A program made the position numbers and the translations under genes. Under the pieces are notes generated by a model. The model was not told the DNA's origin. It ran no database searches and saw only the letters and a program-made list of their open reading frames with translations. From the NCBI GenBank assembly GCA_004123355.1, contig SCHM01000001.1, positions 6,068,001 through 6,132,000 on the forward strand: a stretch of 64,000 bases of DNA. Direction: 5' to 3'. Positions 1-11,500 of this stretch are shown piece after piece. This stretch comes from Amphirosellinia nigrospora. Lineage: Eukaryota > Ascomycota > Sordariomycetes > Xylariales > Xylariaceae. The first letter of the stretch is position 1. Each line of letters starts with the position of its first letter.

Positions 1-1696
1 CACACTTACGTCCTGGCGCCGAAGTTCTCGCCTGCCGACCCTCATGCGGCGCCAGAGCCTCAAAAAGTGACAGTGACATCCCTCTATATGTTCATGGACG
101 GAACTTGGAGTCTCTAACCTCGGTGCCTGCGGGCGTTGTGTTTGGCATCGGTGGCCTTGAGGGACATATACTAAAATCAGGTACGTTATGTAGCCAGCTA
201 GAGGATCCGTAAATCTAGCTGGGGTACACACGTTGGGCAAGCCGATTGTTCGCGTTGCCCTCGAACCTGTGAATCCCGCAGATTTGGATAAGATGATCGA
301 GGGCTTGAAGCTTCTCGTGCAGAGCGACCCATGTGCAGAGTACGAGCAATTTCAAAGCGGCGAGCACGTCCTATTAACAGCCGGTGAGCTGCATCTTGAG
401 CGATGCTTGACAGATCTGAAAGAACGATTTGCGAGGTGCGATATCCAAGCAGGCGCACCGATTGTGCCATACCGAGAAACTATAGTACGAGCAGAAGAGA
501 TGCGTCCCCCAGCCAATAAAGACTTGGGAAAGGGGCCGTTATTGGCGTCACAACCTCGAAGCAAGTAAACATCACATTGCGGGTTAGGCCTCTACCTCAA
601 AATGTTACCGAGTTCCTTTTGAAGAATGCGGCGTCGATAAAGCGTGTCTATTCCGAGCAACATAGTATAGAGGAAGATGAAACCAGCAAGGAAGAATTCC
701 AAGATCAACATACTGTCGAGATTGACGAGAGCGTCGTTGGGAGTAAAGCTTTGTCTATTGAGGAACTAAAGGGGCAGCTCAAAGAGGTACTAGAAAGCGG
801 CAAAGGTCGCGAAGCATGGAAAGACATCATCGACAATATCGTCGCGTTCGGACCTCAACGCACTGGCCCGAATCTCCTCATCGATGCCACGAAAGACGGA
901 CTGTTCCCCAAGGCCTTCTCCGGAGACAAGATCGAGGGTGATGCGCCACAGGCCGACGAGGCTCTCCAGGCAGCACATTTATGTGACAAGATCACATATG
1001 CATTTCAACTCGCTACTAACCAGGGCCATTGTGCAATGAACCTGTGCAGGGAGTTGGTATCATTATCGAAGATCTTGCAATCACGGCCACAGAAGAAGAC
1101 ACCTCGGCTCGTGATCGACTGGGCAGACTGACTGGAGAGGTTATCAAAACAGTGCAGCAGTCAATTAGACAGGCTTTTTGGATTGGTCTCCACGGCTCAT
1201 GCTCGCCATGTACTCTTGCGAGATCCAAGCCAGCAGTATGTAGCTCCACTTTCTCTCTCTTCATTGACCAAACCTCAAAGTACGTCCGCAAACTAATCAA
1301 ACGCCTCCGAACAGCCGAAGTCCTAGGCCGCGTCTACGACGTTTTAACCCGTCGCCGAGGGCGTGTATTATCCGAGCAGATGAAGGAAGGCACGCCCTTC
1401 TTCACGATCCAGTCCCTACTGCCCGTCGCCGAGTCCTTCGGTTTCTCAGACGATATGCGGAAGCGGACTTCCGGCGCCGCGCAACCCCAGCTTATTTCGC
1501 CGGCTTTGAGGTACTAGACGAAGATCCGTTCTGGGTGCCCTTCACCGAAGATGATCTCGAGGACCTAGGAGAGCTAGCGGACAAGGAGAACGTGGCCAAG
1601 CGATACATGGATGGCGTGCGTCGCAAGAAGGGTCTACTCGTAGAGGGACGGCAACAGCGTGTGGCCGCCGAGAAACAGAAGACATTGAAGAGGTAA
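1..1696 (+). CDS. EFL1: EFL1/RIA1 ribosome-assembly GTPase, C-terminal part (5' end outside window)
   Basis: EF-2-like GTPase that, with Sdo1/SBDS, releases Tif6/eIF6 from the late cytoplasmic 60S subunit. Only the C-terminal half is present; the G domain lies left of the window. Visible landmarks are PIVRVALEPVNPADLDKM, then GEHVLLTAGELHLERCLTDL (the EF-2 domain III signature region), APIVPYRETI, and a C-terminus ending in QQRVAAEKQKTLKR before the TAA at 1694-1696. The acidic insert after about 640 is usual for Efl1. One intron is supported, 1236-1314 (GTATGT donor, ACTAATC branch, CAG acceptor), joining to EVLGRVYDVL. The frame changes near 94, 211, 533, 1024, 1174 and 1493; each is explained by one base missing from a run (for example four G instead of five in AAGGGGCC). 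It converges on IBA57 with 370 bp between the stops. Family assignment is secure; the frame changes are probably sequence errors. Confidence 0.9.
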
Positions 1697-2066
1697 TGGG
1701 TGTAAGGCGTCTAAGTCCGAATTTTGGGCATACCATGATGGGTGAAAAGGGACAATCTCGCAGGCAAATCTCAAGCTTAGAGAAAGATAGAGCTAGAAGT
1801 AATCACGCGGATTACAGCAGGCAGAATAGAACTAATGGCCCGGGAAGCGAACCATATTATCTAGACATACGACGAGACATTTAATACCAAACCGGATCAG
1901 AAGTCGGCTATACGTAGATTGTAAGTTATGAGATGTGAGTGGTGCGGCCAATCGCTGGTATTTGGTAACCGAGTATCCCCTACACCTCCGCCTCTTATCT
2001 AAGGAGACGGACGAATAGTCACACAAAGATGTTACAAGCTAAGGATTACATGGCAACTGTCAGGTT
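1697..2066. other. Convergent 3' intergenic region
   Basis: About 370 bases between the stop codons of EFL1 (+) and IBA57 (-). Nothing protein-like was seen. It must carry both transcription ends. Confidence 0.6.
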
Positions 2067-3422
2067 CTAATGCTGAAGCTTCATAGCCTCCTCATCCAGC
2101 CGCCGACGAAGCCAATCAGGCACGAAGGCTTTCACCTTGATAACCTCCCTATCACCAGTCTCGGCCGTGCCATTGCCATCTTCATCTTTCGTAGGCTGGA
2201 TGACAAATTCAGCCGCCGGGTCGAATTCCAGCGTCGCCGTGTCGTTGGGCACCACGAGATCCGTCATGAGCTGGACACGGCACAGCGCGAGCCCTATGTT
2301 GCCCGTCCCGGCGAGGAACGTGCCCGTGCTGCGCCCCTTCCTGCCGAATCGTCCGATGGTGAGGCCGTGAAGATCCCCTCCGTCTCTGACTACGGAGGGA
2401 GCGCGTCGGGTTGTACTCAAGCGATGCCGGCACAGCCTCGTCCTGGCCGTAGAGCACGCACGGCAGGACACGCTTCCGCACGACCCCGCGATGGCGCGTG
2501 CGGATCGTCAATTCTTGCCCCACGTAGCAGCCTTTCCGGAAGTCGACACCCCCCATGAGATCTATGTTAGACTCCTGCGGCACCGACTGCGCTGGGATGA
2601 TCTCGGCGCTGCCCTCCGGCCCCGCGCAAGTACCGGCGCACGCGTACGCCGTCTCCTCCGTCTTCCCGTCGATGGCGGGCTGTAGCTCCAAGGGCAGGTC
2701 TAGACCCTGTACGTCCAGATCCGCACCGACGGTGAGGACCCGGTAGCCCATGCCGGGGCCCGGAAGTCGGGTATCATGACGGATCGCCCGTCGTTCCGCG
2801 CGAGACCCCCCGCTTCTTGCGCGAGACGACGGAGTCGCCGGTGGCGGCGTCGTTCCAGAGCTGCCACACGCTCTCTCGTCCTCCTCGATCGCGCGGATGT
2901 AAGATCTTGCTGCGCAGCTTGTAGCGCTTCAGGTGTTTCAGCAGAGTCGTCAGCTGGGCGGCGTCGACCTCGATCATGAAGTGCGGCTCGCCCGAGCCCG
3001 GGGGGACCGGGTATACGAAGACATCGTGCAGCACCTTCCCCAGCGCGTTGAGGAAGCCGCAGTAGAACCAAGGAGTCTCCCCGTCGGTTGACCCATTTGG
3101 ACGGGCGTTGGTATTTCCCTCGTCGACGTCGTGATGAGACCCTGCAGGAAATGTGGCGCATCGACCCCGGATATCGATATCAGCCGTCGTGTTCTGAGAC
3201 GGGCGTGTCCCGAGGTCGATGGTGTCGAAGAGCTGGTCTGCTTATTCTCACGGAGGGCGGCGCCGGATGTAAAGCTTCGCCGCTGTCGTCGGGCGTGGCA
3301 TTCGCTTGTTGGTGTTGTAGGGACCGACATGATGCGCAAACAAAGGTAGCTCGGGAGCTAAGAGGCGCTGATGATAGGCCTCGTAATGACCATCTTGAGG
3401 CGCTGCGCGGGAGCGCCTGCAT
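2067..3422 (-). CDS. IBA57: IBA57/CAF17 mitochondrial iron-sulfur assembly factor
   Basis: GcvT-like (aminomethyltransferase fold) protein of the Iba57/CAF17 family. With Isa1/Isa2 it assembles 4Fe-4S clusters in the mitochondrial matrix. The family signature KGCYVGQE is present around 2515-2540 (complement), followed by [14 protein letters not shown]. Upstream, [19 protein letters not shown] is the usual N-terminal folate-binding entry. I chose the ATG at 3422 because its first 40 residues ([18 protein letters not shown] onward) are rich in R, S and A with no acidic residue, as in a mitochondrial presequence; the ATG at 3330 lies in another frame. The C-terminus is [19 protein letters not shown]. 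The reading frame changes about five times, although family-typical residues continue on both sides of each change, so errors are likelier than decay. No intron is obvious. It is divergent from the ECM33-like gene. Confidence 0.85.
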
Positions 3423-4680
3423 TTTGATACACTCTTGATACAAATTCGATCAGAGAAGCTGTAAAAGCTGGTCGGTGGGACAATTCGGCTTCGAAAACTA
3501 CTTGGATGAGTGAGTAAATGGTTGAGGTCGATGGTTGCTTTGGCTTTGGTGTGGGTAGAAGCTACCTAGGTATTTGGCCCACTTTTATCCAGTTAAATAA
3601 CTAGGTACATGGCTACTTGGGTAGGTACTTATAGACGATATACAGAATATCGCACGGCTGGATCTTTTGACGAAGCCACTCTCTAATATGACAATACGAC
3701 GGGGTGTTGTTTGTAGCTGAGAATGCCATTATTATTGTTGTTATTATTATCATTACTGTGTATGGCCTGAGCCCACGAAGAAAGAGGGAGCGAGTAACGC
3801 CAACCCGCCTATCAGACCCAGAGCCGGCCATAGCTCCGGACGGGCTTGTTCAACATGTTTCCAATCAAGTTTGCTTTATTTATTTGCCACTGCACCGCGA
3901 CTGCGGCCTATGAGATAGGCTAAACATTGAGTCTCGGAAGTGGGGCCGCTCCGAAGGCACGGGTCGGCCTTCAATCTTCGGGCGCGGGCTCGGAAGAAAT
4001 ACAAGATGAAGCAAAAGAGGGCATAACTTCTGAGAGATCTAACCTCGGAATACTACTTGTCATCCCACGGAGTTTTCAGCGCGAATGACTTCCGAAGCAG
4101 CATGGGTGTCGCTCAGCCGCAATCATATGCGACCAATCACCTAGATATCCGTCGAATACTGTCTTGGCGTCGTGACCTCTATCAACCCTGGAAGGTTCTC
4201 TCATTTCCTCAAGATCACAATATTAAAGCGAGTAGATGCCGACCTTTTAATACATTTAATGTAAATATTGTTAATACTGATCGTTCCAAGTAGAACATCG
4301 AGGTGGGAAACGAGGTAGCTCTAAATAGGCCGACTTCATTGATTGTGTTATTTCTTGGCATGTACCGATGCCAAGATAGCATTCAGAGGTATACGGCGTA
4401 TCTCGTGAGTCGGACCTATTGAACAACTAGAACAGATAGGCAGGCCAGGCTGCAGCGCAGGGTTCCATAATGCTTGAATTTTAAATGAAGCAATTGCCAT
4501 GCCTCAGCCCAAATGGAAAACCGAGCATTTCAACTTTTCCCTCTCATAGGAACCAACGCGCCAATTTCTGAAAAGTTGAAGAAAGTGTCAGCCCGATATG
4601 AGTGTGTCCCCCATGAAAACAATAATGAAACTCTAATGCTGATCTGCGATGGGTAATGTAGATTCATTCTCGTGTCCCAG
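3423..4680. other. Intergenic/5' region between IBA57 and the ECM33-like gene
   Basis: Holds the divergent upstream regions of both neighbours. There is an (ATT/GTT)n stretch at 3728-3755 and one CTACCTAGGTA word at 3562-3572. The missing first exon of the ECM33-like gene should lie between about 4300 and 4680, but I could not identify it. Confidence 0.5.
3728..3755. repeat. ATT/GTT trinucleotide microsatellite
   Basis: Imperfect ATT/GTT/ATC repeats of about 28 bases in non-coding DNA. Confidence 0.8.
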
Positions 4681-6025
4681 AGCTTCAACATCTCGAGCCA
4701 GCAAGACATCGATGCCAGCAGCACTGGCTTGGGGCAATGCAGAAGCATTGATGTTTCTATCAACATCATCTCGCCTACCACCGATCTGGTTTTCCCACCT
4801 AGACTCTTGGTGAACAACATTTCAGTCGTCGATCCCCCTGAATCGCTAAATTTGGATCTTAACGCAACCGACATCGTACAGGATCTGTTCGTCAACGATT
4901 TGAACAATGGATCCTTGGTTTTACCCATCCAAGTCGACTGGCGCAATGGCACTATACAATCCGTTGCTTTGATAAATAGTATCCGAAGTCAACGTACAGG
5001 TGATCAAATGAATGTGTACGGTAATGGGACCCTTTACTGGACTCAGGTTAGTCGCTGATGTCTTTTTGCGCCCCCATGGAATATGTCTCAGAGACGTGAA
5101 TTACCTTAATGGGCATCCTCTGCCCCTCAAGCTCCCAAAACCCCAAGTAATTCTAAGTACAAGTGAAAATCGTTGACCCCAGTGTTGTTATATCTAGGTC
5201 AATGGCTCAAAAACCACATTGCATAATATGACGTACCTGAGCGTAATGCAACTTCAAAACACTCAACTGATTTCGTCGACTTTGAGATCAGTCACGGACT
5301 TGGAAATCGACGGTGGACTCGTAGACACTGATCAATTATCCTTCATCAATAATAACGCAACATTCAGAAATTTCGTCTTGCCTTTCTGGTCCGCTCAATC
5401 ACTCCAGGTCGAAGGTAACCTCACGGTTCAGCACAAGATCAACCTCGACAGCGACGAGGATCCTACCGGAGGTACCTCAGACTTCGACTGGGATGTCGAA
5501 TTTGTCCATGGCAATTTTGCCGTACAAGACTGGTCTAATGCGACTCTGAGACTGCCGACATTGACGGAGGTGCGCAGGGAATTGTCGATACGCGACAGTA
5601 ACAATAGCACTTTCGTATTCTCAGCACTGACTAGTGTTGGAACTCTAACAATGGAGAACAACGGCGAGAGTATCTTACCTGGTGATTTTCGAAACCTTCA
5701 GTTTGCGGATTCCATTCAGCTCAAAGGCAAAATTGACACGTAACTACCCCTCATTCAACCGAAAAGGAATTCAGTGCTAACGGCTCCCAGTTCTTCATTC
5801 GGTAATTTGTTCCCATCTCTGAAACATGTGAAGAAAACGATCACCATTGAGGCATCGAATAGCGACTTCAACTGCTCGTTCTTGGCTTCCCAGCAAAGCC
5901 AGGGACTGATCGGCAAGCTTAATTGCAACGGACTTGATAGCGCAGCTACGAAGAGTGGTGTATCACGGAGTATTTGGATTGGCATTAGTGTTGCTGTTGC
6001 AATCGCTGTGTTATCAAATTCATGA
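4681..6025 (+). CDS. ECM33/SPS2-like GPI-anchored cell-surface protein (5' exon not found)
   Basis: Resembles fungal Ecm33/Sps2 cell-wall proteins built from receptor L-domain-like leucine-rich beta-helix repeats. The segments QDIDASSTGLGQCRSIDVSI, LRSVTDLEIDGG and TLTEVRRELSIRDSNNSTF alternate hydrophobic strands with many N-glycosylation sequons (NIS, NAT, NGT, NNS). The last about 25 residues form a hydrophobic tail after a Ser-rich stretch, as expected of a GPI-attachment signal (SIWIGISVAVAIAVLSNS). Two introns are well supported in phase: 5047-5197 (GTTAGT...CTAG) and 5740-5790 (GTAACT, GCTAAC branch, CCCAG). An AG at 4679-4680 probably ends a further intron, since no signal peptide is visible in the open frame starting at 4672. 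Unlike most genes here, the 4681-6025 portion needs no frame change. The role in cell-wall integrity is inferred from the family. Confidence 0.7.
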
Positions 6026-8226
6026 CCCTGTCAAGCCTGGCCATGATCACCACCACTACTTAGAAGAAATATAATCAAGAAATCCATTTAACTTGCTAGC
6101 TAGTTCAATCGTAATCATGCTTGATAATATGCTTCTCGATGTTCTCCGTGTCCTCCGCAGTTAACATGGATCCCTCAGTTCTCTCCCTCTTCTCATGGTA
6201 CCGGTCAGCCTTGATAGATGAGCAAAGAGCTGCGTATTATCTATTACACTATCACCGATTAAGACCATCGTAGTCATAGAAACCGCGGCGTAACCTTGAT
6301 ATTAACATCAGATAGAGTATGATACCGAAATTTCGATATAGTTAATTGGAATTTAATTACTATCTTAGAAACTGTTCATACTTTTTACCTTTTATGAGGG
6401 TTATGATGAGGCGACAGTCAGAGGTCAGTGGTTACACCTCAAGTAATGATGGTGTTTTAGACAGAACTCACTTTACTTAGCTTTTATGACATACGTCTCT
6501 GTTCTGCAAATTCCGCATCTTCTATTACGCGGGCTATATTAGCATGCAGGCTTAAGGCAGATCGCATGAAGTGTAGTAGGCCAACTGCGTTGAAAAATAC
6601 TCGTGCAAATTCCTGGCACCAGAGCTACACGACCACGCAGAAGTATACGACGACCCCTTCCATCTACGTCAGATATTGATCATGCCTATACCCGATATCT
6701 CTAGCAAGTAGGCGAAAATCCTGAAGTACGGATTGCTCCGTTATCCTGAAGAGGGCCTGTTACGGTACGTGTATAGTCAACTGCAGACTGTCAGCTACTC
6801 AACTCGACTACATTCTATCCTATGCCAGTGTTGCGGTATAGCGCCGCAGTTCCGTGCCCTGATAGAACCCCAGTATACGCTGTTTAATTGAAAGGGGTAA
6901 ATAAGAGTCATATAATCTAGTCTTAATATCAAGTATGTCGTTATATAACTATACAACTTAGTCTTTATTACCAATAACCTATAATTTGCTTCTAAGTAGG
7001 ATCATTTATTCGCCTGGTATGAAGAACTGGAAGTCCGCGATACACCCGTTGCTTTCCAGGTATGACAGCCAGTCGTGATCCCATATCAAAATCAAATATA
7101 ATTGTAAACTGCAAGCCTTCGACTTTATTGATACAAACAACTTCAAATACGGTTTCGCTGCTCCCCCATGATACGTTGATGAGCAAACACAGATGAAACG
7201 ATTAAAGTTTCCAGAGCAACTACAACAATATACCACAGATATTATACTGAACCCAAACACTCGACAACACTCTAATGCTGTCGCACTTCGGATGAACTTC
7301 ATGTAAAGCTTCGCGTGACCTAGATTCAATAGAATACCGCCCAACAATGCTGGATGGCGAGACTCGAGCCCTACTCCCGCCGACACTTTGAGAGGCCGGA
7401 CATATATCCCCGAGACCGAAGAAATAAATTCCGCGTCAATCGAGTGCCATAGGACCGAGCGGCAAGTGCTACAGTAATCAAGCATGACATTTACTCATAC
7501 AATTACTCTACCGGAGACCGACACGTCGATTCATCCGACCGCCTCCGATTTACCCGCGTCAACACCATCGGCCATTCTTGAGGTCTCAACTTCTAGCTTT
7601 ATCGGAAGTTGGCGGGTTTACTGTGCACATGCACGGCACGGGCTTAGACTAACATGAATATTGCTCTAGGATGGCGCTCGCGTCTTTATTACACTAATGT
7701 TCTCACTCCCCGACACATCCGTTACTCATGCGATCCAGAGGTCCGCACCCAATGTAAGCTCCGGTCCGCAGCGGAGGAAATTTGTACGATATAGCGATAG
7801 TAAATGTCCTCCATGCTGGTCCCTGTTTATCGACATAATCTATCGATTCGAGATATACATCCCGGTAGCAGTTATTCCGACGGAATACCTTTCTACCCTT
7901 CCGGATGCAAGGGCCCCATGTCCTAAACATGTCATCACGATTGATCCATCGAGAGGGCAGACAAAGTACCTTGCATGACTACGGGGGATTTCCGTGCCTT
8001 GTTCCGTTACGGCACCGTTCCGTTGGTGATTTTGCTCCTGGGAAAAGAGGCTTTTGGTGATTACAAGTAGACTAGCTTCAATGCTTTAAACATGCTAACG
8101 TCTAGATAGGAGAGATGATGTAGCATATCATGCGCCGAGGCGTTGGCCCCCTTGAGCCGAGCCTCCATCCGCCATTTCGTCGAAAATACTCAGTCCTTTA
8201 ACAAGTGACGTCAGAGCATTATCAGA
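6026..8226. other. Gene-free stretch
   Basis: About 2.2 kb of rather AT-rich sequence with no recognisable gene. The longest ATG frame is 7485 to 7006 on the minus strand (159 codons). It has no recognisable motif, and a frame of that length is expected by chance in a window this size. Confidence 0.5.
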
Positions 8227-8555
8227 AGGGGGAGCGAGAATATGATGAAGACGATGGCTGACCATCAATTATGAGAAGGCCGCGAAGATAGTCCAGCACT
8301 TCCCGAAAAGCCATGCAGGGAAGACGCAATCGTAGATACCGGCTACAGACACGAGTTCCTCGAGCAGATCAAAGAGAAATTCCTCGGTATGTCGCACCCC
8401 CCAGACACCGCTGGCATCTCCAAATTGAACCCCCCAAACAATGGAAAGAGAATATGACCGAGGTGGAAGTCGATCACACGGAATGGGAATTTCCGGAGGA
8501 CTTCGGCCGGGGCCCAATTTACACTATTGACGAGGCTGAGGAGGAAACACGGTGA
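8227..8555 (+). CDS. Orphan coding fragment, unknown function (broken frame)
   Basis: A short region with protein-like composition in three successive frames. Near 8260-8310 it reads LTINYEKAAKIVQHFPKSH, near 8335-8440 HEFLEQIKEKFLGMSHPPDT, and near 8454-8555 EVDHTEWEFPEDFGRG, then an acidic tail (DEAEEETR) and TGA at 8553-8555. Frame changes near 8315 and 8450 would be of the kind seen in the recognised genes nearby. I do not recognise the family. It may be the last exon of a gene whose upstream exons I cannot see, or the remnant of one. The start given is only a lower limit. The gene-like evidence is its amino-acid composition alone. Confidence 0.35.
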
Positions 8556-11500
8556 CGAATCCCCGAAGAACGACTTCTGGTGATAACATAAACAACATAC
8601 ATACCTAGCTTTTCCTTTTCCTTGTCGTCGCGAGGACGCGAGAGCCTCGACAGGAGGGGGGTTATAGCGTTACGTGACCACGGGTATCTATGGTGGGATA
8701 CTGCCTGCGAGCAGTCCCTATATTCCTCTTTATTCAGCTTCATACAACACACACTTCAGGTAGGTCTGTGTACTAAAACACACAGTTGTTCAAGGCTCAT
8801 TTTTGTCTTGTTTGATCTTGTTGAGTTCCCTTATGAGTCATATGCTACAAGACTTGGCAAGGAACGGATGAAGAACACCCTCATAAGCAATTCAACTGAT
8901 ATCTCAGATATATCGCCATTGGAAAAGTATATGTAATAGGCAGAAAGCTAGCTGCAATAGTAACAGCACTACTTAATAACAACAGTAAAATATTAAGCAA
9001 GCAAGATTGTAATAATAACCATTCATGCGTATAACCCACTATCTCAGAGAGTCCATCTCTACTACCTCACTAAGTACCTAGTTATGATCCAAGGCCTACA
9101 TGCTGCGTGGAGCGAGGCTCTCTCGATATTAAGGGGTAACTCAACCCACCTCATAAACTGATATGTAACCCTACTAAACTGGCATCACAGAAACCGTAAA
9201 AGTATTTCCCCAAGGCATTCTATTACCTACCGCTTCCTAGAAACTCACGATACACTGTAGCACAGCTTCGTGTCGCGGTGGTATATAATTAGCCGTCAAA
9301 AGTCCATCTATCTCACAGGATCTCGGCCATAGAACTCGAAACGGATCGCGGTAGTGATGTATTCATTCAAATCTGACGTGCAAAACACATGCATTGCTAA
9401 TTTGCCTACGGTATCCCTTCCGAAATGATGAGGGGATGGTATCACAGTCTTCAGATCCTCTATTCCTCAGGCTTAGACATACACGCGTACTCGCAACGTT
9501 TGACGACGTAGTCACACATTTACACACACATACATATATATACACAAAAGACATTTAATTCCCCGAGCCGCCGTATTCACGTGAACCGGCAGCCCTTCCT
9601 ATTCCGTGACCGATTCTGCGATTCGGTAACACAACCAGAGAGGAGGCCCGTGTTTCGGACTGGACACGTTGAACAAACGGAGACACAAATAACGTGCTAC
9701 AGAGCAACTTATCCAGGGCCAGCCTCATCTCATGCATGTCTAGATAGTTGGCTGTGCGTACCCGCCATCGTATCCACGCATATCACAAGAGGTCTCGTGA
9801 GATTAGGTACACTCCTCGGTTCCGTGCGACGTCGATGCAACGTCTCTTTCCGGTAACTAGATGACGCTCTGCCACTTGCCCACGAATCTATGCTGCGCTA
9901 CTCAATAGCAGTCGTACAGAGCGCGTGAGGATGCCTACTTGGCTGGCAAGTGAGCAGTGGATGTCCTTAGGCAGGCTATTAGGTAGGCAACCCACGTTTA
10001 GTAGCCCCTACACAATCTCCAACGCGGCTGCACCATGCCGGCTATGCAGCAGCATGCAGATAATCCTTCGTTTGGGTTCCAAATCGCCGTTTGCGATTTT
10101 TATCAAGCATTGATTACATTCCGCCTTGTTAGTTGTGTGTGCGTATGCCACAGGTATTGACAAATACTGTCGAGTAGCACCTGCATGTAACAAGCAAGCA
10201 CTGTTATACGCACGACCGAGATAAGCGTGTTTGAGCCGCAGACTGGAGCCAAAGGAATGTTTCGTTTATGTTGATATAGTTTTAGGGGAGTAATTGAATG
10301 CGAGGCTCCTACCTATCGCATAACCTGGGTGCCCTTATCGGGATATGTAGGTATTTGATGTGTGTATATCAGGCGTTTGAATACGCACAATTGGAGTCGA
10401 TTAAGCAAATTATTCCCTCTGTGACGGTTTATCGTGCAGGCGGGAGCGATGAAACCTCAACATGATAGGCTGGGTGGCGATGAAGCGGCATTTGCAAACG
10501 TCGAGATTCCTACAGACTGCGGATCGAATGCTAGTCATACAATGAAGCGTAATAGTCGCTGTTGGAAGCAACATCCCCATTCGATGTATTATCGCGTTCT
10601 CTCTCACAAATGGTGCCAGCTTGGGCCGGGCTGGGGGCATCACATGCCAAATCCGGCAATGTTACTGTTACCTCCATCGATGCGAGTGAGATTCCACAGT
10701 CCCATCATCCCACTGCTCGCCAAACACTGAACAGATACGTGCATATAGTCAGGGCACCTACCTCCGCTGTTTCGGGATTTGAAACAATTATTGGCCTGTG
10801 GCTTCATGTCTGCCCACCAACCTCGCGGACACGCACCGCAGTAGAATGTATGGTGGTAGTAGAATGGGTACGGACAAACGACAAAACGCAATCCTGCATC
10901 AGAGAAAGGTGGTGGTGGCCTGTGGATCTACAGCAGAGCCAGAACGCCACGAAGGCGGGGAAAGCTTTGGTTCAACCTTCATTCTGAATCATCCGACATA
11001 GTCATTCGGTGAGCCAGCCATGGGCCTGGAAGGGCTGCGATCGCACAAATCATTTTATACTACTGCGGCCTGTTGGCGGGGACGTGTCTAGTGAGAAGGG
11101 GAACGAGCCTTGGCGGGCGTGTCATTAGGCGGTAATCATTTCGTGCATTACTTCATCTTCTTAGGTCGGCATCGCCAGGCGGTGACAGAATGGTTGGCAG
11201 GCTGACCGCATATGATGTGCGGTTGAGTTAAACCTAGGGCGTGTAGTGTATCGTGTTGAGTGTGCTAGAATGATAGAGGATGATAGGCTATCCGGGGGGA
11301 CGGGTATGTGCTGGCCGGTACCCGTGATGATGTGTGGTGACACGACAACACCACTCTGTCGGGTCGGTGTGGATTTTGGTGAACCATCTCAACACGCAAT
11401 CGGCCAAGAAAAGTGAAAGTGAGGGCGAGGGACATTTCTCCGTACCATGTAGTAGTAGCGCGAGTGGCTGCTGTAACCAGCCTTGCAACCCTACAAACCC

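Noticed and set aside
1-1696. Reading EFL1 as a pseudogene
   Set aside because: Conservation continues across each frame change, splice sites are intact, and the same homopolymer pattern is present in unrelated essential genes of the window.
7006-7485. 159-codon ATG frame on the minus strand
   Set aside because: No motif, no neighbours, and a frame of this length is expected a few times by chance in 64 kb on two strands.
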